From: Verrucomicrobiota bacterium
GTDB taxonomy: Bacteria; Verrucomicrobiota; Verrucomicrobiia; Opitutales; Opitutaceae
Direction of reading: 5' to 3'
DNA length: 8,899 nucleotides
Assembly: GCA_023447015.1 (NCBI GenBank)
Contig: JAEXPG010000298.1
Span: forward strand, 1 to 8,899
In this document: positions 1 to 6,302 of the stretch, piece by piece
Position numbering within the stretch: position 1 is the stretch's first letter
Layout of the letters: every line of letters starts with the position of its first letter
Notes under the pieces: model-generated
The model's input: the letters and a program-made list of their open reading frames with translations, nothing else
Told to the model about the DNA's origin: nothing
Databases searched by the model: none
Made by a program: the position numbers and the translations under genes

Positions 1-1514
1 TCGCCGACGTCGGTATCAGCTTCGGCGACGAAGGTAAGGGCCGCCTCATCTCCGAGGTGGTCGAGGAACTTCGCGCCACGCCGGGCGGCAAGCCCGTCTC
101 GGTGGTGTTGAAGGTCAACGGCGGCGCGAACTCCGGCCACACCGCCGGCGGCATCAAGCTCAACCTCCTCCCGGCCGGCATCATCGAGGAGAGCGTCGCG
201 CACCTCGCCATCGGAAGCGGCGTCGTCGCCGACCCGCGCAAGTTCTGGTGGGAGATCAAGCCCCTCGAGCAGCGCGGCTTCAAGGTCGTCGAGCGCCTCG
301 CCATCGACGAGCGCACCCTCGTCTCCGACCTCTGCCACCGCCTGCTCGATCTCGCGTGGGAAGACTACCGCGTCGGCGTCCTCGGCGAGGAACCGCGCGG
401 CTCCACCGGCCGCGGCATCACCCCGGCCTACAACGACGAGACCGGCCAGTGGCAGATCTACTACACCGACTTCCGCGGCACCCGCGAGGCCTTCGCCCGC
501 AAGCTCGCCGCCCGCGCCGACCGCGCCCTGCGCACCATCCAGCACGTCTGCCGCGTGTCGCCGGAGGCCTGGGACAACTACTTCAACAAGCTCACCGCCG
601 CCGAGCAGCGCGCCAACGCCGAGGCCATCGAAGCCGGCGTCTTCCCGGCCGCCGAGTTCGACTTCGTCCGCTTCAAGGGCGACAAGCCCTTCACCCTCAA
701 CCTCGACCTGCTCACCGAGGTCTACTGGCAGGCCGGCTCCACCCTCGCCCACCGCGTGGTCGAGGTGCGCGAGGTCGTGCTCCAGGAGATGCGCGCCGGC
801 CGCTCCGTTGTCGGCGAGTTCGGCCAGTCCTACTGGCTCGACAAGCGCCGCGGCTTCTCGCCCAACGTCACCGCCTCGCACACCTACACGCCCGAGATCT
901 TCCAATCCATCGGCATCCCGCTGCAGCCCGTGCACACCTTCGGCGTGGCCAAGGCCTACGACACCAAGGTCGGCACCCACACCTTCCTCACGCAGATGGA
1001 CGACGCCCATCCGCTGGCGAAGAAGCTCAAGCAGATCGAATTCGGCACCTCCACCGGCCGCCAGCGCATGGTCGGCTGGTTCGACGCCGTGGAGAAGGGC
1101 GACGCCCTGCGCTACGGCGGCTACCACGACGTCATGATCAACAAGATCGACGCGCTCACCTGGGCCGACGAGTGGAACGACGATCTTCTCATCTGCACCG
1201 GTTACCGCACGGCCGATGGCAAGATCCTCCGCCACGTGCCGCGCCACGAGGAGATCCGCAAGACCCTCACCCCCGTCTACGAGCGCCACATGGGTTGGGG
1301 CGAGGACATCTCCGAGGCCCGCAAGTGGGCCGATCTCCCCGCCGCCGCGCAGCGCTATGTCGCCGCCATGATGAAGGCCATCATCGCCACCGCCTACGCG
1401 GGCGAGCCGCTCCCCGCGGTGTTGCCGAACCTCCGCTACCTCGGCGTCGGTCCGCTGCCCGCGCAGATCATCAAGGACATCCCGGCCACCGCCGAGCTGC
1501 TCAAGCTCGCCTGA
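1..1514 (+). CDS. purA: Adenylosuccinate synthetase, divergent, 5'-truncated by window edge
   Basis: Catalyses GTP-dependent condensation of IMP with aspartate to adenylosuccinate, the first committed step to AMP, in the cytoplasm. The reading frame is open from base 3 and the true start lies upstream, so the GTG at 57 is internal. Counting codons from base 3, I see the GTP/IMP loop GDEGKG (8-13), NGGANSGHT with the catalytic-type His46, STGRGITPAY (134-143), EFGQS (272-276), the IMP/Asp loop GTSTGRQRM (348-356) and a guanine-recognition NKID (380-383). Several sites differ from the usual PurA: SFGDEGKG for QWGDEGKG, GITPAY for GIGPAY, EFGQS for EGAQG, TST for TTT-like. About 504 residues are present against roughly 430 in E. 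coli, much of the excess being an insertion between codons 143 and 271. Identity as a PurA-family enzyme is firm; exact substrate preference is inferred. Confidence 0.93.
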   Translation, partial: ADVGISFGDEGKGRLISEVVEELRATPGGKPVSVVLKVNGGANSGHTAGGIKLNLLPAGIIEESVAHLAIGSGVVADPRKFWWEIKPLEQRGFKVVERLAIDERTLVSDLCHRLLDLAWEDYRVGVLGEEPRGSTGRGITPAYNDETGQWQIYYTDFRGTREAFARKLAARADRALRTIQHVCRVSPEAWDNYFNKLTAAEQRANAEAIEAGVFPAAEFDFVRFKGDKPFTLNLDLLTEVYWQAGSTLAHRVVEVREVVLQEMRAGRSVVGEFGQSYWLDKRRGFSPNVTASHTYTPEIFQSIGIPLQPVHTFGVAKAYDTKVGTHTFLTQMDDAHPLAKKLKQIEFGTSTGRQRMVGWFDAVEKGDALRYGGYHDVMINKIDALTWADEWNDDLLICTGYRTADGKILRHVPRHEEIRKTLTPVYERHMGWGEDISEARKWADLPAAAQRYVAAMMKAIIATAYAGEPLPAVLPNLRYLGVGPLPAQIIKDIPATAELLKLA

Positions 1515-1540
1515 GCAGCCGCCGTCCCCTCTCTTTGCCA

Positions 1541-1568
1541 GGCCACCGCTCCGGCGGTGGCCTTTTTT
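1541..1568 (+). terminator. Rho-independent terminator of purA
   Basis: A perfect 9-bp GC-rich stem (1541-1549 with 1554-1562, extendable by one A-T pair) closes a TCCG tetraloop of the UNCG type and runs straight into six T residues (1563-1568). It starts 26 nt after the purA stop. The opposite strand has no T tract after the stem, so it should act only on purA transcription, not on the converging operon, whose 3' end (1674) has no obvious intrinsic terminator of its own. Nothing else is seen in 1569-1673. Confidence 0.95.
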
Positions 1569-1673
1569 CGGCCGGATTTTCGCCAACGGCCGCGGAGCAT
1601 CACACGGTCCCGCCGTCACCAGCGCAGCGCGGCCCGGCTTCCGCCAACGCGGACCCGTCGGCCCCGTCGCGCG

Positions 1674-2504
1674 TCACTCGGTCATCTTGAAGTCGATCTG
1701 GTAGGTGCCGCTCTTCGCGCCGGGCACCGCGCCGATCGAGCGCACCTTGTGGAAGGCGTCGATCACCGAGTCGTCATATTCACGATTTCCCGACGACTTG
1801 ACGACCTTCACCCGGGAGATGGAGCCGTCGGTGGCGAGGAAGAACTCCACCTTCGCGATCAGCAGGTCGTCGACCGAGTCGGGCATCTCGTGCGCGGCGC
1901 GCAAGGCGCTGATCAGGCGGTTGAAGTAGGCGTCGAGCGCCGCGATCATCACCTTCGAACCGCCGGTGCCGCCGCCGTCGCCGCGCGGGCCAGCGGCCGC
2001 CTCCATGAGGTCGTCGACGATGCTCTTCGAATCGATGCCCGGGGCGGCCTTGCCCTTGGCCCCCGCGGCCCCCTGCACCTTCTGGTTGGCCGCGAGCTGC
2101 TTGGCGTTCTTCTGCTGAAACTCGGCGTACGACGACGTCTTGTTGCGCGTCGAGGCGGTCGTGGTGGTCGGCGCGCTCTTCGTCGCCTTCGCGACCTCCG
2201 CCGCCGCCTTCGCCTCGGCGGCCGCGATCTCCGCCGCGGTCGGGATCTTCACCGCCTTCACCTTCGACTTCTTGAAGCGCACGGCGTTCTCCTTCACGCC
2301 GGGATTCTTCGAGGGCGCGCCGGGCATCTCAAAATGGTCGCCGATCTCGATGTCGTCGGGATTCACCAGGTCGAAGATCTGCGGGTTGATCTGCGTCGCC
2401 TTCTGCACCCACAGCGACACGGCCACGATCGCGCCGATGACGACGGCGTGGAACGCCGCCGAAAGGGCGAAGGCTCCTGGCGAACTGGCGCGCATGGTGG
2501 ACAC
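1674..2504 (-). CDS. TonB/TolA-type energy transducer
   Basis: Inner-membrane protein expected to carry proton-motive energy from the ExbB/ExbD channel across the periplasm to an outer-membrane partner. The 276 residues show a short cytoplasmic N-terminus, one membrane anchor (about 11-33) containing the Ser15-x3-His19 motif that couples TonB and TolA to their channels, an Ala/Lys/Glu-rich helical stretch (89-108) like TolA domain II, a flexible Thr/Gln/Gly-rich linker to about 183, and a compact C-terminal domain (186-276) with the 'A(K)VEFFLATDGSIS...VVKSSGN' pattern of TonB/TolA C-domains. The C-domain does not let me choose between TonB and TolA. It is the last gene of a three-gene operon, 22 nt after exbD. 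The start is GTG without a Shine-Dalgarno sequence; an ATG three codons in (2495) is the alternative. Confidence 0.87.
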   Translation of the reverse strand: MSTMRASSPGAFALSAAFHAVVIGAIVAVSLWVQKATQINPQIFDLVNPDDIEIGDHFEMPGAPSKNPGVKENAVRFKKSKVKAVKIPTAAEIAAAEAKAAAEVAKATKSAPTTTTASTRNKTSSYAEFQQKNAKQLAANQKVQGAAGAKGKAAPGIDSKSIVDDLMEAAAGPRGDGGGTGGSKVMIAALDAYFNRLISALRAAHEMPDSVDDLLIAKVEFFLATDGSISRVKVVKSSGNREYDDSVIDAFHKVRSIGAVPGAKSGTYQIDFKMTE

Positions 2505-2526
2505 GGTGGTCAGCCCGTGGGGCCGG

Positions 2527-2949
2527 TCATTTCTCCTGCTTGGTGTTGAGGCTGATCTTCGAGAGGCCGGCCTTCTTCACCTCGTCGAGCACGGTGACGA
2601 CCTTCTGGTACTGCAGGGTGAAATCGGCATCGATGAAGATCACCGGCGGCTTCGGCATCTCGGCGCAGGCCTGCAGGTTCACGCGGATCTGCGCGAGGTT
2701 CGTGCGCGTGCCGCACCAGTAGAAGTTGCCGTTGCGGTCCACAGCCACGCTCTTCGCCTCCTCCTTGGGTGGCTTCTCCGTCGACGACGACTTGGTGGGC
2801 AGGTCGATCGGGATCGACTGGTTCTGCGAGATCAGCGGCGTCGCGATCATGAAGATGATCAGCAGCGTGAAGCCGAGGTCGACGAGGTTGGTGATGTTCA
2901 GCTCCGCCACAGGATGGAGCTGTTGTTGCCTGCGAAAAGTGCGTGCCAT
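2527..2949 (-). CDS. exbD: Biopolymer transport protein ExbD/TolR
   Basis: Small partner of the ExbB/TolQ proton channel, in the inner membrane with a periplasmic C-terminal domain. The 140 residues begin with a basic Gln/Arg-rich cytoplasmic tail, then NITNLVDLGFTLLIIFMIAT, a single transmembrane helix (about 18-40) with the conserved proton-carrying Asp24, then a periplasmic domain with 'IPIDLP' (about 46-51) and the 'VIFIDADFTLQYQKVVTVLDEVKKAG' signature (about 103-128) typical of ExbD/TolR. Family members usually have Pro where this one has Asn21 (N-x-P-L-V-D), a mild departure. A strong Shine-Dalgarno GGAGG lies 7 nt before the ATG. It begins 13 nt after exbB and precedes the transducer gene, so the three are surely co-transcribed. 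ExbD versus TolR cannot be settled from sequence alone. Confidence 0.93.
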   Translation of the reverse strand: MARTFRRQQQLHPVAELNITNLVDLGFTLLIIFMIATPLISQNQSIPIDLPTKSSSTEKPPKEEAKSVAVDRNGNFYWCGTRTNLAQIRVNLQACAEMPKPPVIFIDADFTLQYQKVVTVLDEVKKAGLSKISLNTKQEK

Positions 2950-2956
2950 GGTTCGG

Positions 2957-2961
2957 CCTCC
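2957..2961 (-). promoter_or_regulatory. Ribosome binding site of exbD
   Basis: GGAGG on the minus strand, 7 nt before the ATG at 2949. It is the only consensus Shine-Dalgarno sequence I find before a gene start in this window, and it fixes the exbD start. Confidence 0.85.
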
Positions 2962-2962
2962 G

Positions 2963-3703
2963 TCACTCCTTCTGCGCCGGGGTGGAGTCGCCCACCGCCG
3001 AGGTCTCGAGCTCGATGCGGTCGGCCAGGCTGCTCGCGAAGTTCTCCAGCTCGGTGATCAGCGTCTTCACCTGGTTGAGCAGGTAGTTGTAGCCGAAGAC
3101 CGCCGGGATCGCGACGATCAGGCCGGCGATGGTCGTCGTCAGCGCCGCGCACACACCGGGCGCGAGCGTCTGGATCGAGGCCGACTGCGCGGTGGCGACC
3201 GCGCTGAACGCGACCATCACGCCCCACACCGTGCCGAGCAGGCCGAGGAACGGCGCGCCGGAGACGATCGAGGCGAGGAAGATCATGCTCGACTCGTAGC
3301 GGAGCGTCTGGCGACCGAGCGCGCGCTGGAGGGCGTTCTCCGCATGTTCGATACGCGAGCGGATGTTCTGCTCGCCGCGCTCCTGCCCGATCTGGGCCGC
3401 GCGCCAATACGCATCAAGGGCGTCGGCGAACAGGTCGCCATAGGGGATCGTGCGCTTCGAGCGGAACGACTCGTGCATCTCGAACAGCTTGCGCTCCTCG
3501 CGCAGCCGGTACTCGAACGCCTGGTTGAGCTGCCGGAGCCGCTTCAGCTCGAAGAATTTCCCGAACATCAGCGACCAGGCGAAGATGCTGAAGACCCCGA
3601 GCAGGATCGTGATCCCCTGGCCGACGCTGTCGGTGTTGGTGAAGATCTCGAGGAGGTTGACGGTTTCGGCGAGGAACGGAGCGGAAAAAAGTGGCGCTGA
3701 CAT
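2963..3703 (-). CDS. exbB: MotA/TolQ/ExbB proton channel protein
   Basis: Forms the oligomeric inner-membrane proton channel that powers the TonB/TolA-type transducer encoded two genes downstream. Three hydrophobic segments are visible (about 30-50, 140-168 and 181-208) with a large cytoplasmic charged loop (51-139) between the first two, the normal ExbB/TolQ topology. The family signature GAPFLGLLGTVWGVM (149-163) and the third helix LAPGVCAALTTTIAGLIVAIPA carry the conserved Thr158 and Thr191 that line the proton path in TolQ/ExbB. Length (246 aa) is usual. The ATG at 3703 has no good Shine-Dalgarno sequence; starts around codons 11-15 are possible but less attractive. It leads the operon exbB-exbD-transducer, with 13 and 22 nt gaps. 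No tolB or pal follows, because the operon runs into purA. Confidence 0.94.
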   Translation of the reverse strand: MSAPLFSAPFLAETVNLLEIFTNTDSVGQGITILLGVFSIFAWSLMFGKFFELKRLRQLNQAFEYRLREERKLFEMHESFRSKRTIPYGDLFADALDAYWRAAQIGQERGEQNIRSRIEHAENALQRALGRQTLRYESSMIFLASIVSGAPFLGLLGTVWGVMVAFSAVATAQSASIQTLAPGVCAALTTTIAGLIVAIPAVFGYNYLLNQVKTLITELENFASSLADRIELETSAVGDSTPAQKE

Positions 3704-4130
3704 TCCGCGGAGTGTTGGGCACCTTGCCGCCGCGCTTCAATGGAATTTCCCCGCCGTGCACCGCCGTTCTCTGCCGGGGATCGGCCCGAACTCGGGCGGG
3801 CCGGGGAGATCGCGCGGCCCAGGGCATGTTCCGGAGATCCGAGGCGAGGGCGTTGCCCGGGCCCCTCCCCTCCAGTCACGCCCCATCCCGGCCACGCGCC
3901 CCGAAGAAAGCCATCACGGATCCGACGAATCTCGGCAGATCGAAAGTTCCGCATCCGTGCCCATCCGTGGAATCGGGGGTTCTTCCAGTTGTCCGGTTGG
4001 CCGCGCCGGGTGATCCGTGGTCCCCTCGCATCCGAGCGCGGATGAACCCGTGGAGTTCCATTCCGCTATCACCCTGGACCGGCGGGCGCCGTGCTTCCGG
4101 CGGCGGCGGCAACGCGGCGGCCGGCGCCGG
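3704..4130. other. Gene-free upstream region of the exb/tol operon
   Basis: About 430 bp between the exbB start and the terminator of the beta-helix gene. Open frames here on both strands give low-complexity Arg/Pro/Gly-rich translations without motifs, so I see no gene. The exbB promoter should lie here, but no convincing -35/-10 pair stands out. The half nearer the beta-helix gene (3915-4053) carries ATCCGTG-type repeats, listed separately. Confidence 0.6.
3915..4053. repeat. Cluster of degenerate ATCCGTG-type intergenic repeats
   Basis: Related 10-mers recur: GCATCCGTGC (3951-3960) directly abutting CCATCCGTGG (3961-3970), then TGATCCGTGG (4011-4020), GCATCCGAGC (4029-4038) and AACCCGTGG (4045-4053). 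An inverted copy, CACGGAT, lies at 3915-3921, and CATCCG/CGGATG form a small palindrome at 4030-4044. Read on the minus strand the core is CCACGGATGGGCACGGATG. From general memory, similar CACGGAT-type strings recur between genes in some bacterial genomes; whether they do so in this genome cannot be seen here. Function unknown. Confidence 0.5.
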
Positions 4131-4163
4131 AAAACAAAAAGGGCGCGGCTTTCGGCCGCGCCC
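4131..4163 (-). terminator. Rho-independent terminator of the beta-helix gene
   Basis: On the minus strand a perfect 9-bp stem GGGCGCGGC / GCCGCGCCC (4155-4163 with 4141-4149) encloses a CGAAA loop and is followed by TTTTTGTTTT (4140-4131). It begins 23 nt after the stop of the beta-helix gene, which isolates that gene from the exb/tol operon transcribed in the same direction. Confidence 0.95.
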
Positions 4164-4186
4164 CGGGAATGGTTGCTCCGATCAGC

Positions 4187-6058
4187 TCAGCGCTTCTTCG
4201 GGTAGGCGCCGGGGGTCGTCGCATCGGCGGCGGACCAGCCGAGCAGCTTCTGCACCTCGGCCGGCAGCGTGTCGGCGGGCACCTGCGCGGTGAAGGCCGG
4301 CACGAGCTCGAACTTCTTCAGGAAGACGCTTTGCACCACCGCGCTCGACGGCAGTGCGAACTCCTGGCTGTGCACCTCGTAGGCCGGCTGCACCTTGCGG
4401 AAATCGGCCAACGTCGGGTACTCGACGGTCGTCTTCTCGCCGGCCGACGGGCTCCAGCTCACGACCGTGCCCGGAAGTGCGGTGCCGCTGCGCACGTAGA
4501 CGTTGCCGTCGAAGGCCGCCACGTGGGGCATCTTCAGCCGGTCCGCCAGTCGCTGCGGCTGGCCGAAGACGACGAGCGGGGTGTAGGGCGAGGAGTCCGC
4601 GAGGCGGTAGCTCCACGCCGGCACGCGCAGGGCCTGGTCGGCCACGATGAGATTGCCCATGAACACGTGGTTCACGCGCTCCTCGACATCGGGGCCGGTG
4701 GCGGGATGCCAGCCGAAGTGGTCGCCCTGCGCGCTGCGGCCGTCGCGCTCGAAGGCCGCCCCGGTGTTGATGAAGGTGTTGTGGTAGACGCGCACGCCGC
4801 AGCTGTTGAGCGAGCGCACGCCCTTCTCACAGTCGACGAAGACGTTGCCGGCGACGACCGCGTTCTTGGAGATCTCGAAGAAGAAGCCGTCGGTGCAGTT
4901 CTCGATCCAGTTGTCGACGAAGACACCGTCGACGTTGCCCACGTCGTACCAGATGCCGTTCGACTCCGGCTGGTCCATGACGAGGTTGTCGCGGCAGACG
5001 ATGCGGCGGGTCTGGTTGAAGATCTTCACCGCCGAGGGGTAGTAGCCGACGATCTTCTCGACGTTGTTGCGCGCGAAGACGTTCTTCTCGAGCAGGCAGT
5101 CGGAGGAGGCGATCAGGTAGACGCCCTCGGTGCTGGTGTCGCTCACGCGGCTGCGGCGCAGGGTGAACCGGTCGCCGCGGAAATAGCCGGCGACGCGCGA
5201 GCAATGCGTGATCGTGCAGTCCTCGATGGTGGGGCCAACGACGTCCTTGCCGAAGTTCGCCGGGTCGGCGACGCCCTCGGGCTCCACGCCCTCGACCTCG
5301 AGGGCACGGTAGGCGTACTGCGTGAAGGTCAGGCCGCGCATCGTGTAGCCCTTCTTGTCGGACTTCTTGCCGTGCACCTCGGAGGTCACCCGCACCAGCG
5401 CGCTGTCGTAGGCGGTGATCTCGACCAGCCGGCTGGTCGGATCGGTCGCGAGGTACACCTGGCCGTTCTCGTAGTCGATGTAGTAGCTGCCCTCGTTGAG
5501 CTCGCCCTCCCAGCCGGCGGACTGGAGGGGCTTCCCGTCGACGAAGACCATGTCGTTGTTGAAACGGTGCATCGGCGTCGTCTGTCCGACGCTCTCGCGA
5601 TGCCACCAATCGGCCGGGCGGGCCGGGAAGAGGGTCGACCACGCCGTGCGCCACAGGCCGTTGCGCTGCTTCTTCCAGTCCGCGGCGACCTTCGTGCCCT
5701 TGAGCACCGGCTTCTCATCGGCGTAGGGCTGGAGCGTGATGCCCTGGTTGAGCTTCAAGTTGCCGGTGCGGTATTCGCCACCACGCAGGATGATGACGTC
5801 ACCGCTCACGACGCGCTCGATGGCGGCGGCGAGGGTGGTCGGTTCGGAAAGGGAGGCGCCGGTGGCTTCCGCCTTGGCGTCGGGCGCAACGTAGAGGACA
5901 TGCGCCGCACCGGCGGGGACCTCGTAGCGCTGGACCACCGGGCCGTAGGGGCCGCCGGACGGTGCAGCCGACATGGTGCCGGCGAGAAGACCAAGGAGGG
6001 AGAGCCCGAACACGCGGACAACGCGCGAGCCGGACGGGGACAACAGGTTTTTTTTCAT
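4187..6058 (-). CDS. Secreted right-handed parallel beta-helix protein
   Basis: Likely exported protein with a carbohydrate-lyase/hydrolase-like fold; no substrate can be assigned. From the ATG at 6058 it has 623 residues. Residues 1-32 look like a Sec signal peptide: MKKN start, RVVR, hydrophobic VFGLSLLGLLAG, then SAA at the probable cleavage site. Next comes an entry region 'PTTLAAAIERVVSGDVIILRGGEYR' (about 73-97) typical of beta-helix enzymes, a 'FVDGKPL' segment (172-178), and successive helix coils (about 239-477) marked by Asn-started rungs such as NVFARN, NLVMDQ, NWIENC, NVFVDC, NTFINT. Conserved-looking acidic/aromatic stretches are WYDVGN (370-375) and FFFEIS (392-397). An in-frame ATG at 6073 gives five more residues, and longer upstream frames lack a signal peptide. 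Neither ATG has a Shine-Dalgarno sequence. The gene stands alone with its own terminator. Confidence 0.85.
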   Translation of the reverse strand: MKKNLLSPSGSRVVRVFGLSLLGLLAGTMSAAPSGGPYGPVVQRYEVPAGAAHVLYVAPDAKAEATGASLSEPTTLAAAIERVVSGDVIILRGGEYRTGNLKLNQGITLQPYADEKPVLKGTKVAADWKKQRNGLWRTAWSTLFPARPADWWHRESVGQTTPMHRFNNDMVFVDGKPLQSAGWEGELNEGSYYIDYENGQVYLATDPTSRLVEITAYDSALVRVTSEVHGKKSDKKGYTMRGLTFTQYAYRALEVEGVEPEGVADPANFGKDVVGPTIEDCTITHCSRVAGYFRGDRFTLRRSRVSDTSTEGVYLIASSDCLLEKNVFARNNVEKIVGYYPSAVKIFNQTRRIVCRDNLVMDQPESNGIWYDVGNVDGVFVDNWIENCTDGFFFEISKNAVVAGNVFVDCEKGVRSLNSCGVRVYHNTFINTGAAFERDGRSAQGDHFGWHPATGPDVEERVNHVFMGNLIVADQALRVPAWSYRLADSSPYTPLVVFGQPQRLADRLKMPHVAAFDGNVYVRSGTALPGTVVSWSPSAGEKTTVEYPTLADFRKVQPAYEVHSQEFALPSSAVVQSVFLKKFELVPAFTAQVPADTLPAEVQKLLGWSAADATTPGAYPKKR

Positions 6059-6257
6059 AGGGGATTCGGACATACCGCGGAAGACGGTCCGCGGCGGGTG
6101 GGAACTGAGACGTTCCGGACTGAGGCGGTTGGTCGCCGCCGGGGCCGGACCCACCGAACCATGGGCCCGGGTTCGGCGCCCGCAAGCGGTTACCCATGCT
6201 AACGTGCGTACTGCCACCCCGTCGCTGGCCCCGGGAATCGCCCGGCGAACAAGCCCG
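6059..6257 (-). promoter_or_regulatory. Hairpin-rich upstream region of the beta-helix gene
   Basis: The roughly 200 bp before the ATG at 6058 hold two perfect inverted repeats: CCGCGGA/TCCGCGG (6075-6081 with 6088-6094, 6-nt loop), ending one base before the alternative ATG at 6073, and CCGAACC/GGTTCGG (6154-6160 with 6170-6176, 9-nt loop that includes GGGCCC). Between them ACTGAG occurs twice (in 6104-6123). I recognise no known riboswitch class and no clear promoter. Structure near the start could modulate translation, but in DNA this GC-rich some pairing is expected by chance. Confidence 0.35.
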
Positions 6258-6288
6258 GACTCCGGTGCCGCTCCCCGCCACCGGAGTC
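6258..6288 (-). terminator. Terminator-like hairpin downstream of pgpA
   Basis: A perfect 10-bp inverted repeat, GACTCCGGTG (6258-6267) and CACCGGAGTC (6279-6288), with an 11-nt loop, starting 14 nt after the pgpA stop. On the minus strand the following bases (CGGGCTTGTTC) are only weakly T-rich, so it may be a poor intrinsic terminator, an RNA 3'-end stabiliser, or part of a Rho-dependent end. Confidence 0.5.
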
Positions 6289-6302
6289 GACGGTGGCCCG
6301 GC

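Noticed and set aside
57..59. GTG at 57 as the purA start
   Set aside because: The essential GDEGKG loop lies upstream of it (24-41) in the same frame, so the gene begins before the window.
1569..1600. CGGCCG repeats flanking an AT-rich core as a terminator for the converging operon
   Set aside because: Short palindromic halves and no T tract after the stem on the minus strand.
248..1690. 480-residue plus-strand frame inside purA
   Set aside because: Arg/Pro/His-rich shift-frame product overlapping the clear PurA coding frame.
1557..3057. Plus-strand open frames of about 305-330 residues over the exb/tol genes
   Set aside because: Antisense shadows of the TonB/TolA-type and ExbD genes, without motifs.
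3568..3954. Minus-strand open frame of 128 residues spanning the exbB start and the upstream spacer
   Set aside because: Arg/Gly/Pro-rich, overlaps exbB out of frame, and shows no domain or signal.
4091..6202. 703-residue open frame on the plus strand opposite the beta-helix gene
   Set aside because: Its translation is an Ala/Arg/Gly/Val/His-rich pattern typical of antisense frames in GC-rich DNA. The minus strand has a signal peptide, beta-helix rungs and a matching terminator.
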